DNA of 64,000 bases, taken from Corynespora cassiicola (lineage: Eukaryota > Ascomycota > Dothideomycetes > Pleosporales > Corynesporascaceae). Both the position numbers and the translations under genes were made by a program. The first letter of the stretch is position 1. Each line of letters starts with the position of its first letter. The DNA lies in contig JAEUWY010000001.1 of the NCBI GenBank assembly GCA_022059125.1, positions 5,146,001 to 5,210,000 on the forward strand, written 5' to 3'. Positions 10,642 through 21,545 of this stretch are shown here, piece after piece. The notes beneath the pieces are model-generated. The model ran no database searches and had not been told where the DNA came from. It saw only the letters and a list, made by a program, of their open reading frames with translations.

Positions 10642-12285
10642 ATGGGTCTCCCAGTGTGGCGCGCGCCCTCGCCCGAGCCCAGAGACGCGCTCAAGGTGCA
10701 GCACGGCTCGCCAATCCGCCGCCGCTCCTCGTTTGCTGGTCGGCGCGCGCGGCCCACCAGATCTCCCTCGTCCCCCAGGCTGCTCGACCGCCTGCTCGAC
10801 AACGACCTGGCCACCTTGAACCCCTCGCGCTTCTTCGAGCCCGCCGACTCCTCGACGCGTCCCTCGACCTCGCGCCCCCGCCTGCCGCCGCCACCTGTCC
10901 CGGAGTCGAGGCACTATTCGCGACACGCCGAACCTGCTGCTCGCGCGCCCGCTCTGGCCTCCGACGACATCTCGAGGTCCCGGAGGTCCACGCCGCTATC
11001 GCAGCAGTCGTCAACGCCGCCGTCGTCGCAGTCGCCACCGCAGCCGCGCCCGCGCTTTGATACCGCCGACTACAGGAACTGGTCCGATGCCGCTGACCGC
11101 GTCTCTTCTTCCTCTTCCTGGTATGAGACCCGCCCGCTGCCAGCCTTGACGCCAAACTTTGCGCCCGCCGCCGCCTCGCGGACCACGAGACTGGAATATG
11201 TCGGTAGCCTCCGCGAGCGCTCGGCTGCCAGGAACAGGTCGCCATACACCAGAATCAGCGCCCGCCCAAGGAGCCCCTGGGCCGACAGGGCCATCATTGT
11301 CCGCGGAAGCGACAGTCCCATCGTCGACGATGCCGACGAGGACAATGACAATGGTGTCGCCGTGGGCTCCGCCACGCTGCGCAGAATGGGCCGTCGTACC
11401 ATCCCCGACGGTCCCCTGCCATCGAGCTCGCTCCGCGAGTCTTGGAGTCCTGCCACCACGCCTGATCTCGACGGCCTAGGCGACCGTGAGCGTAGCATGA
11501 GCCCCGGTGAAGACCCCTGGGACACAATGTTGAGCACTGTTGCCCCGGATCCCATTGCACCAAGCGCCGACTCGTCATTCACGTCGGCCGCTGCTTCGGC
11601 CTCGTTCTCCAACTCGCATGCGAGCTCGCGCGCTAGCTCCAACTCGAACTCGGGCGCATCGTCGCGTACCCACTTGACCATCCCGTCGCGGCGGAATTCC
11701 CCTCCTAGCGACATGTTTATGCGCGCCTGTGACACGTCAGACGACGACACCGCCTCTGACACGGAAGCGGAGGACGTCGACTCCATCCGCAGAAGAGCTC
11801 GTCTGCACACGCTCGGTCGCTCCGCGCCGCCACCCCGCAATCCCCACCGCTATTCGCGTGACGTGCGGGAGCGTTCTCGCGATGCCGCTGCCTATGTTCG
11901 CAGCTTCCTCACGCCTTACAATGAGCAGCCACGCGAGAGGCCTGCAACCGACTTTGCCAATGAGGATGGCGAGGACGGCGAGACTGTCGATGCGGCCGAG
12001 GCTGCCGAGCCTGAACTGATCATTTCAGAGGTCAGCATGACTGGAAACCGGCTTGAAGAACAGCTACGCGCAATCCGCAATGCCCATGGTGTGCTCGACG
12101 ATGAGATTCGCGATGAGATTCGCGACACACAGGGGTTGTTGGATCAGGAACTCAGCGACGCTCGTGTCCTCCTGGAGCGCTTGACTCGACGAGAGGACCT
12201 CCCTGACGAGTTTTGGGCCTCGGTCGGCCTGGCTCGATCATTCGCGGACCGCGTAGAGCGGATTCAGCATCGGGAGAGATTGTAG
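10642..12285 (+). CDS. Large disordered Ser/Arg/Pro-rich protein, uncharacterised
   Basis: A single exon encodes 547 residues. I chose the ATG at 10642 (context CCAAAATGGG) because the upstream frame has no ATG in a sensible context and runs through promoter-like DNA. The first 420 residues are low in hydrophobics and rich in Ser, Pro, Arg and Asp, with several SP/TP sites (APSPEP, PTRSPSSPRL, STPLSQQSSTPP), and are probably intrinsically disordered and phosphorylated. The C-terminal 100 residues look structured and helical: LIISEVSMTGNRLEEQLRAI, a DDEIRDEIRDTQGLLDQEL coiled coil, and an ending at ADRVERIQHRERL. I recognise no domain. It could be a scaffold or cytoskeletal factor, but nothing in the sequence proves that. 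Confidence 0.75.
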   Translation: MGLPVWRAPSPEPRDALKVQHGSPIRRRSSFAGRRARPTRSPSSPRLLDRLLDNDLATLNPSRFFEPADSSTRPSTSRPRLPPPPVPESRHYSRHAEPAARAPALASDDISRSRRSTPLSQQSSTPPSSQSPPQPRPRFDTADYRNWSDAADRVSSSSSWYETRPLPALTPNFAPAAASRTTRLEYVGSLRERSAARNRSPYTRISARPRSPWADRAIIVRGSDSPIVDDADEDNDNGVAVGSATLRRMGRRTIPDGPLPSSSLRESWSPATTPDLDGLGDRERSMSPGEDPWDTMLSTVAPDPIAPSADSSFTSAAASASFSNSHASSRASSNSNSGASSRTHLTIPSRRNSPPSDMFMRACDTSDDDTASDTEAEDVDSIRRRARLHTLGRSAPPPRNPHRYSRDVRERSRDAAAYVRSFLTPYNEQPRERPATDFANEDGEDGETVDAAEAAEPELIISEVSMTGNRLEEQLRAIRNAHGVLDDEIRDEIRDTQGLLDQELSDARVLLERLTRREDLPDEFWASVGLARSFADRVERIQHRERL

Positions 12286-13367
12286 TAGGAACAAATTGAC
12301 TCTACACGATGGATTCAGCGCGAGACCTGCGGGCTGGTCTGCGCTGTGAATGCGATTACGAGATGGACGGGGGCTGTACGATCACGACCTTTTTTCGATT
12401 CTTTGCTCTGCTTTGGGAGTTGGCTTTTCTTTTTCGGATGAGGAGACCTACACCACGGTCCTTACCCACTAATGTTTGCTTTGCTAAAAGCTATCTGGAC
12501 CGGACAGAGATGTCCCCCAGTCGCGCTTGCAGTTCAGGACTATCGACTTCTATCTGGGCGGTACTATGTATTCTATCTGTTATGCGCAAGACCCGGTGAA
12601 AGGGTCTTTTGGCTAAAAAGCATGAATAAACATTCGCACGCTACGATCGTGCTTGTTATGAATTGGTCTTGCACGCCACATGTTTGTGATGTTTGAAGCG
12701 ACAGCATTGGGGAATGGCATGTCTATGGTTTGTAATAGCCGGCGGCAACACCCAAAACGTGGCTCGTGTTCCTCTCGTCTTGGTCGAGATGGTAGGGACG
12801 GTAATCCAGCTGAAATCCAAAGGCAACCGTTCACCACCAAGCTGGATGGCGAATGCACCTTGGCGAAGACTCGTATCGGAAGAGTCCAAGTATCACTTCC
12901 CCGCCCACCGCAATCTCGCGACCAGCCCACATCGTGGCACTGTGCATTGATCCATTGATGCTCCTAGTTGCAAAGACCAGCATCGCCTAATTCCTTGCTC
13001 CGAGCAAGGGACGGAGAGCATGACGCCTGTCTGATGGAAGGCTATCCAACACCCATCAGACCCAAAGAAGAAGACTGAGGCCAGAATCCAAGAACCGCGC
13101 AAGACACGCGCAGCCCTTCAGAGAATCTCTCTCTCTCTAGCAGACAGAAAGCATGCAACCCGCACACTAACAAACCCCTTTACCCCTAATATTAAAAAAA
13201 AAAGAGGCCGTCTCAATCTCGCCGCCCCTGTCCCGCTCCGCCAAAACATCCCCGTCGCCCATCCCCCAAAAATAGCTCTTTATCTCCACTCCCATCCACG
13301 CACTCCTATCTACCCATCCATTTCCCCCCTTTTGAAAAAGGCCCAAACAAAAAAATAAAATAGAAAG
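12286..13367. other. Intergenic
   Basis: These 1.1 kb hold the 3' UTR of the disordered-protein gene and spacer before the tRNA-Arg gene. A CT dinucleotide run lies near 13125-13140 and A/C-rich low-complexity DNA at 13180-13360. No gene is supported. Confidence 0.5.
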
Positions 13368-13471
13368 CACCTCTCGTGGGGCTCGAACCCACAACCTTTG
13401 GATGTATTCCGCTGCCAGCTCAGAGGTGCCAGGATTAGAAGTCCAACGCGCTACCATTGCGCCAGAGAGGC
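13368..13471 (-). tRNA. tRNA-Arg (anticodon TCT) with intron
   Basis: The minus strand folds as a tRNA. The 5' acceptor strand GCCTCTC pairs with GAGAGGT (first pair G-T), the D arm contains GCGCAATGGTAGCGC, and the anticodon stem-loop is TTGGA-CTTCTAA-TCCAA once an intron is removed. The T arm is TTGTGGGTTCGAGCCCCAC, a match to the B box. The intron follows the base 3' of the anticodon, as is standard for nuclear tRNA introns. The total of 104 nt implies an intron of about 31 nt. The anticodon TCT reads AGA arginine codons. Confidence 0.93.
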
Positions 13472-15847
13472 CTCGATGCGAATCGGGGTGAATTTTAGGG
13501 TTTTGGGAAATTAGATGAAATATAAAGGAAGCAGGTATTTAGAAGGGGTGAAGGAGAGGGGCGGGAATGCGCGGGGCGCGTTTCTTTGGGTTGGGGGACA
13601 CGTCATTCGGGGTTGGGACGGGCTGTGGGACGGGTGTTGGGGTGGGGGTGGCCCGTGGAATGGCCGAGCGTTGGGGTGGGAGGGGGTCGGATGGGAGAGG
13701 GCGGGTTTAGGGAGGATTATGCGTTTTTTTTTGGTATTCAAGTAGAAGTTTCGAATTGGCTTCGTGTCCTGTGGGGAAAAATCGGTTATTTTGTGTTCTT
13801 ATGGACTTTGAGTCTGTTTTGGGAGTTGGCGAGACTGTGACTCTGATCGCGGGATAGATGTCAGAGCAACATCCATAGCACACTACGAGAGCAGGTCGCC
13901 ACTAAAGTGCAAAATATTAGATCAAGGCCACAGTCGCTTTATAGATATAAATATCTCTATTCTGGTTTGTAGATTGTATGTAGACGGCTGGTGCAGTAGC
14001 ACAGGAAAGCCTCCATAACATTGTTCTCTTTACTTATCTGCGAATACAAACAGGGTGTATAATACGAGTAGAACTGGAACCATTAGCTTGAACGGGGAAT
14101 CCGAAGAGGCGTGAATAGAAAATCACATAGACGGCTGATTTGATGTCCTAAAACCATCACAAAAAACTATAAAATCCGAGTACCCAGAGTGACATAGGTT
14201 TCTGTCTTTAAAGCAAAGAAATAACATTGGTTTCTTCCACCAACGTCAACATCTCCCTGGAGAAATAGTAGTTCTCCCCTCCCGCAATCATACTGTGACA
14301 ACCTTCTATTTATTAAGCCTGATAACCTTTCACTCATCCTTAAGCGCAGCCTAGACCCTATTTAGACATATCGGGACAATACAAGAGATTCCGAAACGAA
14401 ATATTATCTGATATATAAGAGTACGTCTTCTTGTTGATTCTATTTCTAATAAATACAGCACAGATTTTGAATTGAAACAAAACATGGTTCTCTGAGTAGC
14501 TTAGTGTTCTAGAGTGTAACTTGTCTAGAGTTGTCTAGGGACTAATTCGACGCTTCTAATCTGTCCTTAAATGCAGCAGGTACCTTTTTTGTCTCAGAAT
14601 GCTAAAAATTGGGTATCTACCCGGACGCGTCCCCGCCAATCTAGGACCGATTCCTATGTTAGCGATTGATTTGATCCTTCTAGCCCTAACTCCCAAGAGA
14701 GACCTAATAGCGGATATTCTTCGGGGAACCACGATCGCATAAAAGCTAAAGCTAGTAATCATATCTCAACGCTGAATGCCCGGGATGATGGAAAACTTCA
14801 CAGGAAACATTAAAAAACCCTCAGTCGTCTTTGCCAGGGCGCTATACGATGTACTCTACATTAAAGACCTGGATTTTGTCTACAAACAGAGCACCCATAC
14901 AAAATACATTTCATGATGTCCCATCATACATTTGAGATTCTCTGCCCCGTAAGCATACATGCGATAGAAGATTCGGAATGTGGGGAAGGAGTAGGGCTCT
15001 GTGCGACCCGAATACTGGCCTCAGAGTGAACTTGTTTATTTAGCCTCCTATTCTACATCGAGGAAGGAAAATGCAAGCGCATTGTTTTAGATTGCGGAAG
15101 AAGATGCGTCTCTTTCGTATGACAAGCGGAAAATCTGAATTCCGGCACATGGGCGAGCTTTTGGTGTGAAGAGGAATTTTGAGAGCTTTGGGAACAATTT
15201 GCGGCCTTTCTGCTTGCATGCAGCGCTATTCTACACACGAAAATTTGTGGTAATCAGCATTGTGTATAGATATTTGCCCACGTATGTCAGTATCCTGTAT
15301 TGTTGGTTTTTAGCGGCTGTATCCCTAAGTATTGTTTGGATTGAAGACAAAATATGCTTGTGGGAGCTTCACATGTACTGAAATGAACGTATGTGCATGA
15401 TACCCCCCTATCAACAGCCTATCTGCAGAATCTATCTTTGTGAGACAATCTTCACAAGGAAAATCATCCAATACTAAGACCGTCGATAATTACTTGGATA
15501 TCGAATCATCCTATGCTGAAGACCGCCCTCTCACGGAATACAAAACTCCGGATCCAACGGAAACAAGATAATAATACGTCCCCACCAAAGTTCGTGTTCT
15601 TTCAAAAATGCTTGGTATAGGAGGATGGCCTAGATTCGACTTTATGCCCTGCAAGTTGGAGTGCCCTCGGCCGCCTTTAGGCTAACCGAATCGAATGATC
15701 ACCGCCCATCCCGCAAAGGCGCACCGGGACTGTCCCGCGCGGGGCTTCCCCGAACCGCTCCGCGGGCATTGGAGCATTAAATATCTTCCCACGGGCCGAC
15801 GCGACTTGCGATCAAAAGCTTCAATCCTTCGGAAATAGACGATCATT
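13472..15847. other. AT-rich gene desert
   Basis: These 2.4 kb have no gene I can support. The first 250 bp next to the tRNA are G-rich on the plus strand. From about 13850 to 15650 the DNA is clearly richer in A+T than its surroundings, with many stop codons in all frames. That is what decayed or RIP-mutated DNA looks like, but I found no terminal repeats or recognisable transposon protein. The last 150 bp become GC-rich and form the promoter of the dehydrogenase gene. Confidence 0.5.
15740..15752. promoter_or_regulatory. Near-palindrome CGGGG-CTT-CCCCG, candidate zinc-cluster site
   Basis: CGGGGCTTCCCCG lies about 96 bp before the start of the dehydrogenase gene. It fits CGG-N7-CCG, the inverted triplet form bound by many Zn2Cys6 dimers. 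This is inference from motif and position only; GC-rich promoters produce such matches by chance. Confidence 0.3.
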
Positions 15848-17228
15848 ATGGCGGCTGATCTTGCGGCTACGAAGGAGAATTTAACTTTGCAGGGGCAAGA
15901 CCTTGGGGGAAAGATTGCGCTGGTAACGTATGGAGACGTCTCCTAGTTTATTGACCTTTTGAGCAGAGAAGATGGTTTGGGTTACGAAAAATATTCGCCC
16001 TAGAACTTTCTCATTGTTTGCTTCAACAGTGTTCTGGTTTCGGCATGTGCCAGCCGATGCCAATTTGCAATCTGTTTGTGCTAGAATTTCCGAAATCCTG
16101 GTCTTGATTTCAAGCCTTTCGCTTCCCAAGTCGAAATCTCAACCCTCACATCACGTCCTTTGATCATTTCAGACTTTTAATCCGCACCAAAATTTTATAC
16201 CTACCCGCACTTACTTGCCCAGGGGAGCTACCAGAGGCATCGGGCGAGCTATTGCTCTCAACCTCGCAAGCCGCGGCGCCGCCATCTTAGGCACATGCAC
16301 ATCTGCACAATCAGCGCATCTATTCGAGACGCTGGCCCATGACATCAATTCGCTCTATACGTCCTCATTGACTCAAGGTACAAATGCACAAAACCTCACA
16401 GCCCCGAAGCTAGTGGGTATTGCAGCAGACATCACCTCTCACAACGCTCCGGACCTTGTCTTGGATGCACTGGCGAAACATTTCGACGGCAAAATCGATA
16501 TTGTCGTGCTTAATGCCGCAGTCATGACCTTTGCCGGCCCCACGGGCTCGGGCATGACGACGGAAGCCTTCTTAGACCGTTCCCTCGCTGGGAACATAAA
16601 GTTTCCGGTGCTATTGATGGAGGGCTTGGTTCAGAGGCAGTACCTGAGGAAATGCAGTCGGGTCGTGGCCGTTGGCAGCGTAGGATCGCGGATTAAGAGG
16701 CCTTCAGGCGGGTGAGTCTCCATTCCCCTCCGTTTCTCAACCTGTCCACAAGCCCGTTACAAGGCCGCGTTGACCCATTTTGACGCCCCCGTCTCATTTA
16801 GGGCCGTCTATTCTGCCACCAAAGCAGCCCTCGAGTGCTTGATAAGGTATGATCCCCGGTCCGTGGTCTGCACTGCCGCGCGCCCTAACGGTCGTTTTAG
16901 GAAATGGGCCGATGAGCTCGGTGGTTCTCCCGGCTTGGAGGGCTCGACGTTCAACTCGGTCAGCGTTGGGCTGACAAAGACTGATGCTTATAACAATATT
17001 CCGGCTGAGTTTCGGGAGAGAATAGCCGCCGCGGATGCTGCGGACGTGGCTGTTGGTGACCGCGTTGGCGAGGTGGAAGACGTTGCAGACGTGGTGGGCT
17101 TGTTGGTCAGTGAGAAGGCAAGAGTAAGTTCAAGAAGCATGGCGGGCGAAGGATGATACTAATACCATTGGCAGTGGATAAGCGGGAGTGTCGTTGACGC
17201 CTCGGGAGGACAGGCTAAGATTCTTTAG
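15848..17228 (+). CDS. Short-chain dehydrogenase/reductase (SDR)
   Basis: This is an NAD(P)-dependent oxidoreductase of the classical SDR family, cytosolic, substrate unknown. Five exons (15848-15927, 16223-16711, 16802-16846, 16901-17123 and 17175-17228) give 296 residues. The cofactor motif TGATRGIGRA is split by intron 1. LNAAVMTF corresponds to the NNAG motif, GSVGS carries the catalytic Ser, and YSATK supplies the catalytic Tyr and Lys. The C-terminus has the family-typical ISGSVVDASGG. Intron 1 is 295 nt, long for this window; the other introns are 49-90 nt. All joints are GT-AG and keep the frame. It precedes the AROM-like regulator in the same orientation by 2.3 kb, so a functional link is possible but not shown. 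Confidence 0.88.
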
Positions 17229-19490
17229 GCATTTGATAGTGGAGGGTGGCGCTGGAGAAAGGGCAAACCGGTTATTGGCAACTTGATGAAAATATAGGCA
17301 CTGATATGAATGCATTCATCGGTATAATACAACCGACTTTCACGGGTCAAAGGTGCCCGTAAGCGTCGTCATCTACTGCCGGGCTTGAAGTTCCCAGCGG
17401 GCCCGCTAGAGAAAATAGCGGAGCCAAGTATGTCATCGAGACGAACATATAACTGATCTTATGATATTTCTCATCAAGGGACGTGAATGAAAGACCACAG
17501 GGAAAATCGGTGATCAACTAGAGAGACCTACGGTACTTACTGATTTTGATGCCTGACCAAGTGCCGACATCTCAGCCGGTGGCCCAAGGTAGCACAGCCT
17601 CGTCGTCAGCACCATCATCGAGTATATCTCTCTCGTTATGATGATTGCGTTCCTGAAGATCTGCCGGTAGAGCTGTCGACCATTTGACTTGGCAATAAAC
17701 CACACCCGGAACAGGCTCGATGTTGAGCGGTTCGGTATCCGCCCCAGAGCGTTGGAAATTTCAGCCGGTCCCAAAGATCGATACACGGGAGACGGAATAT
17801 CGAAGGACAGATTGTGTAACGACATGTGTTACCAATACTGGTGGAGTACTGTCCTCTTTGGGTATCGTTGGAGTATCAACCGAGGCTCAAAGAGGTATTG
17901 AGGACTCCGGCGAAGTCGTCCGTGGGCTCTATCTGGCCAGGAAACTCTGATCTATAACGAATCAAGACATCAATATGGCTAACCTCCCATTTGGGAAGGT
18001 CTTGCGGGTTGCCGGGTCCAAGACGGTGACTTGTGAATGACCGTGTTGGATGACTCTCGGTGGAACGGCGTCGATAGTTTCTTCCGGCGATATCTGAGGT
18101 GGAGGTGATGCCGTGGAGTTCATTTACAACCTCGTGGCCCTCTGCCGGTTAAATCATCATAGTAGGCGGGTAAAGATGCATGAAGTTTGTGAGACCGAGA
18201 ATTATCGTCGATGCATGCTGCGCCTGCACAAGGTTAACTCATGACCATGTGCAGCCTTGGGATGAAGGAGGAGGAGGGGGGGGGGAAGAGAGGGAGGTGG
18301 AGGAATACGCCCAGAGACAATGTCGACACGCCATGTTGACGTGGTGGTGGACGGCACGCACAGTGGTGGCTTCGTTTCGTTTGGCAAGGCCCACTTTGTG
18401 TCCTAGCCGTGGGCATGAGATTGCTGGCGGTTTCACTGAGGTTGAAACATCCAGTACGCGTGTGCCGTGGAGATGAAGGCATGGAGGATAATCGTACCCG
18501 CTCCCGCTGCCGTTTCCCAAGTTGGGAAGCCGTAGCTGAGGCATCGTAGAGGCAAAAAGCAAGGCGTAGCAAACTTCTCCGCAGCGGCAGGCTCCTCGGA
18601 GGGCTCGAGAAGCGCTGAGGATATTGCTCAGGTGCGCAGCGGCACGCTTCCAGGCGGGCACTTCATCTGTGCAGGCTCGGCCGTGGCGTTTCTCATCTCT
18701 TCGCGATGGCCCACGGTATCGAGTATAGGAGTTCTCGATGTTGTCTTCTGCAGTCGAGGTCGGCTGGCGTCCGCAGGATGAGACTTGCCACCCCAAGGTC
18801 CACCAATCCTGGGACGAGTGCCGTGCTCGATGGCAAAGGTTCCAGCTACCGGTCAGCAATCTGGCGATGCCGTTCCTCTGAAGGTGGTTGTATTAAGCTT
18901 GGCGCAGGGATACATTGACTGATGGCGAATGAGGTGATTGGTGCGAAATTGTGCCCCTTAGCGACCGTATGAGGAGGCCGACGGATAAATCCAAACCCTC
19001 GCATCCCGCCGCGCGCGAGCTGGTCCCGCCCTGCCCGCATTGCGCTCAAACAGCCCGAAATGCTGCCCCTAGCGGCTTTCCGAACGGCATATTCACAGTC
19101 CAGCCATACGAAGGCTTCAGAAAGAGAGCATCCGCGCGGATTTTACGGAACCTTGATCGCTTGATGGGCTGCTTGTGGTGCTACCACGCTATCGCCTTCA
19201 CCACCCTCGTCGATCGGACCCTCGTACTGTTTTATATCGCATTCCAACGGGCGAATCCGCGACCTTGAGGCTGCCGTATACGCAGCCATTCCGCCATAAA
19301 CCGCCCCACCAGTCCCATTGCGACCTCAGCATCACGGAGATGGTAGAGACGGCCTCATACGCCTGTCAGTTGAATACCTCCCGTCGCATCCTCGCCGAGA
19401 TCCAGCACCGCATTAACGGCTTCAACACCTACGGCTAAGCTTGACCGGTCGCTGCCCGCCCCCCGATATCCGCTCGTTAGCTGGCCCTCA
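17229..19490. other. Intergenic between SDR and quinate-repressor-like gene
   Basis: These 2.3 kb contain no firmly supported gene. The best candidate is a minus-strand frame at about 17545-17825 beginning MSLHNLSFDIPSP and ending at a good donor (AAATCA|GTAAGT). Its composition is protein-like, but I recognise no family and found no convincing second exon. A G-rich purine run lies at about 18262-18300. The last 300 bp would be the promoter and leader of the downstream gene. Confidence 0.35.
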
Positions 19491-21545
19491 ATGGCGACCA
19501 TGGTCCAGTCTGAAAGCGTCGTGGCGTCGCATATCAAGGAGGTTGGCGTTATCGACATCACCGAGATACCTAGCGCCACCAAGCCCGCGCTGCTCTTCAT
19601 CCACAACGATGGCGAGGAGGACATTGTCGGCGTCTTCGCCGACGTGCTGGGCCAGCCCTGGGAGTCGGCCACGTCGCTCAACGACGTCAAGATGGGCCCG
19701 TCGTCGACCATCTACGCGCTGCGCGACACCCTGGTGGGAGCTCAGCTGGACGGCTGGGACCGTTCGCGCACCTTGATCAACACGCACTGCGTCGACGAGG
19801 GCCATGCGCGCGACGATGCGCTGACGGAGCGCTGCGACTACGAGTACCTCTACACCAAGTCGCCCTTCTTCCGGAGAGACGTGGCGCGCTTCCTGTCCTT
19901 CATCCTCGGCCAGATTGGACCCCATCGCGACCTGGCGAAGAAGGCGCGGACCACGCTCATATCGACCACGTTCCCCGACGTACGCGCGGCCCTCCCGAAC
20001 CTCGACATTCTGTCCGTCGGCGCGGATGCCATCGAAATAAGAGTAGACCTGCTGGAGGAGCCCCTGCCGGACGGGAGTGTCAGCAAGATACCCAGCTTGA
20101 AGTACGTCGGGGAGCAGGTGATGCTCTTGCGACAACGGACCGAGCTCCCCATCATCTACACGACGAGATGCACCAACGAGAATGGCCGTTTCCCCATGGA
20201 CGATCCAAGCCTCTTCTACAAATACCTGTTGCGCGCGATACAGTGGGGGTGCGAGTACATCGACGTGGAGCTCTGGCTGCCGGAGGAAATTCGGCGCAAA
20301 CTGGCCGAGAAGAAGGGCTGCAGCAAGATTATATCTGCGTTGCACGACTTCTCCGGAACCTTTAAATGGACGGCACCGGAAACGCAGGCCCTCTTTGAGC
20401 GGGGTGCCGTCTACGGAGATGTAGTCAAGATGTATGCCATGGTTAACTCGATGCAGTCCAACTACGAGCTCGAATACTTCCGGTCGACCATCCAGACAAA
20501 GTACCCCCACCCCCCCTTCTCGGGCCTGAACATGGGTCCTATGGGACAGCTTTCCCGGACCATGAACAAGATCTTTACACCGATCACGCACCCGCTGCTG
20601 CCCATGATTGCAGCGCCTGGGCAACTAAGCGCTGCCGAGATCAACTCGGCGCTGCACAGCATGGGTCAGATGCCCAAGATAGACATCTACGGCATCGGAT
20701 CCTTCCGGTCCACATCTCAGGCCATGTTCTTCGAAAAGTGCTTCAACGAGCTGGGGCTCCCCCACAACTTTAGTTTTGCTGAGCGGGCGCCCAAGGCATC
20801 GATTGAGCACATCCTGCGACGGCCGAAATTTGGGGGAGCGTACATCAACCCCCCGCTGGCGGCGCACCAAGCATCCTACCTCCCGTCCCTGTCGAATGCG
20901 GCGCGGGCGATTGGGCAGGTCGACACGGTGCTCGTTCGCTCGGACGCAGGTCACCCGACGTACATTGGAGACAACGCAACCTGGAAGGGGATTCGGGCTA
21001 CGTTGAGTCGCGACTTCGTGCCGTCGGCGTACGGCGGGCGGTCAGCACTGCTATTGGCAAGCGCGGAGGCAGACGCCTCGGCCTCGATATTCGCGCTGAA
21101 GAGCCTGGGCATTGGCCCGATCTATACCATCGGGTTCAGGACGCACGGGGCGCTGTCTGCGGATGTGGAGCCCGTCCGGTCTGTCGAGGACGTCAAGCGG
21201 CTGGAGCAGCCCTTCGTCATCATCTCGGCGCTGCCGGCCGAGAAGTCGCTGCTGGTGGTGCCACTGCTCAAGCACTTTAGAGTCGACGGCAGGAATGGCA
21301 ACGGGCACGGGATTAGCAACGGGAACGGGCTTGCAGGGGGCAAGTCGGCTGGCAAAGTGTTCGTCGACTTGGCGAGCGGGCCCCGAAGGGCGGACCCGCT
21401 GACTATTGCTACCTCAGCGGGATGGACGGCGTACGGCATCGCAGACGTGTCTGCGTGGACGACGGTCGAGACGATACGGCTGCTTGTTGGGCAGAATGTG
21501 TGCTATGACTTTGTGCGACTAGCGTCTGGGAGGGGATTGTTTTAG
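19491..21545 (+). CDS. Quinate-repressor-like protein (AROM-derived: dehydroquinase-like + shikimate-dehydrogenase-like)
   Basis: A single exon encodes 684 residues. Fungal quinate repressors (QutR, QA-1S) derive from the last three domains of the AROM enzyme and restrain the quinate activator. Residues 1-110 are a short remnant with no ATP-binding loop where shikimate kinase would lie. Residues 155-375 match type I dehydroquinase: EIRVD (182-186), SALHDFSGTF with His285, VVKM with Lys313, and MGPMGQLSR with Arg356, all at expected catalytic positions. Residues 395-684 follow shikimate dehydrogenase but are degenerate: the catalytic Lys is Ala457 (INPPLA), the GDNTD motif reads GDNAT (Asp to Thr497), and the cofactor loop lacks its glycines (LLLASAEAD). 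Known QutR/QA-1S are about 920 residues, so this is a shortened relative. It could instead be a monofunctional dehydroquinase with a dead partner domain. A Zn2Cys6 gene follows 1.2 kb downstream. Confidence 0.85.
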   Translation: MATMVQSESVVASHIKEVGVIDITEIPSATKPALLFIHNDGEEDIVGVFADVLGQPWESATSLNDVKMGPSSTIYALRDTLVGAQLDGWDRSRTLINTHCVDEGHARDDALTERCDYEYLYTKSPFFRRDVARFLSFILGQIGPHRDLAKKARTTLISTTFPDVRAALPNLDILSVGADAIEIRVDLLEEPLPDGSVSKIPSLKYVGEQVMLLRQRTELPIIYTTRCTNENGRFPMDDPSLFYKYLLRAIQWGCEYIDVELWLPEEIRRKLAEKKGCSKIISALHDFSGTFKWTAPETQALFERGAVYGDVVKMYAMVNSMQSNYELEYFRSTIQTKYPHPPFSGLNMGPMGQLSRTMNKIFTPITHPLLPMIAAPGQLSAAEINSALHSMGQMPKIDIYGIGSFRSTSQAMFFEKCFNELGLPHNFSFAERAPKASIEHILRRPKFGGAYINPPLAAHQASYLPSLSNAARAIGQVDTVLVRSDAGHPTYIGDNATWKGIRATLSRDFVPSAYGGRSALLLASAEADASASIFALKSLGIGPIYTIGFRTHGALSADVEPVRSVEDVKRLEQPFVIISALPAEKSLLVVPLLKHFRVDGRNGNGHGISNGNGLAGGKSAGKVFVDLASGPRRADPLTIATSAGWTAYGIADVSAWTTVETIRLLVGQNVCYDFVRLASGRGLF

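Noticed and set aside
9309..11060. A 583-codon plus-strand open frame across the folate gene and its promoter
   Set aside because: It runs antisense to a clear FolC coding exon and through GC-rich promoter DNA. Its protein has no motifs and an Arg/Pro/Ala composition expected of stop-poor GC-rich sequence.
14450..14770. Possible transposon relic in the AT-rich desert
   Set aside because: No transposase or reverse transcriptase motif, no inverted or direct terminal repeats that I could find.
15928..16222. Separate small gene inside the 295-nt first intron of the SDR
   Set aside because: The joined exons restore the TGATRGIG cofactor motif exactly, and the intronic frames lack any motif.
17514..17825. 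Minus-strand exon candidate MSLHNLSFDIPSP
   Set aside because: Protein-like and ending at a good donor, but no second exon or homologue could be recognised, so it is only mentioned in the intergenic entry.
19488..20624. A 378-codon minus-strand open frame inside the quinate-repressor-like gene
   Set aside because: It is a mirror of strongly biased codon use in the real plus-strand gene and has no family resemblance.
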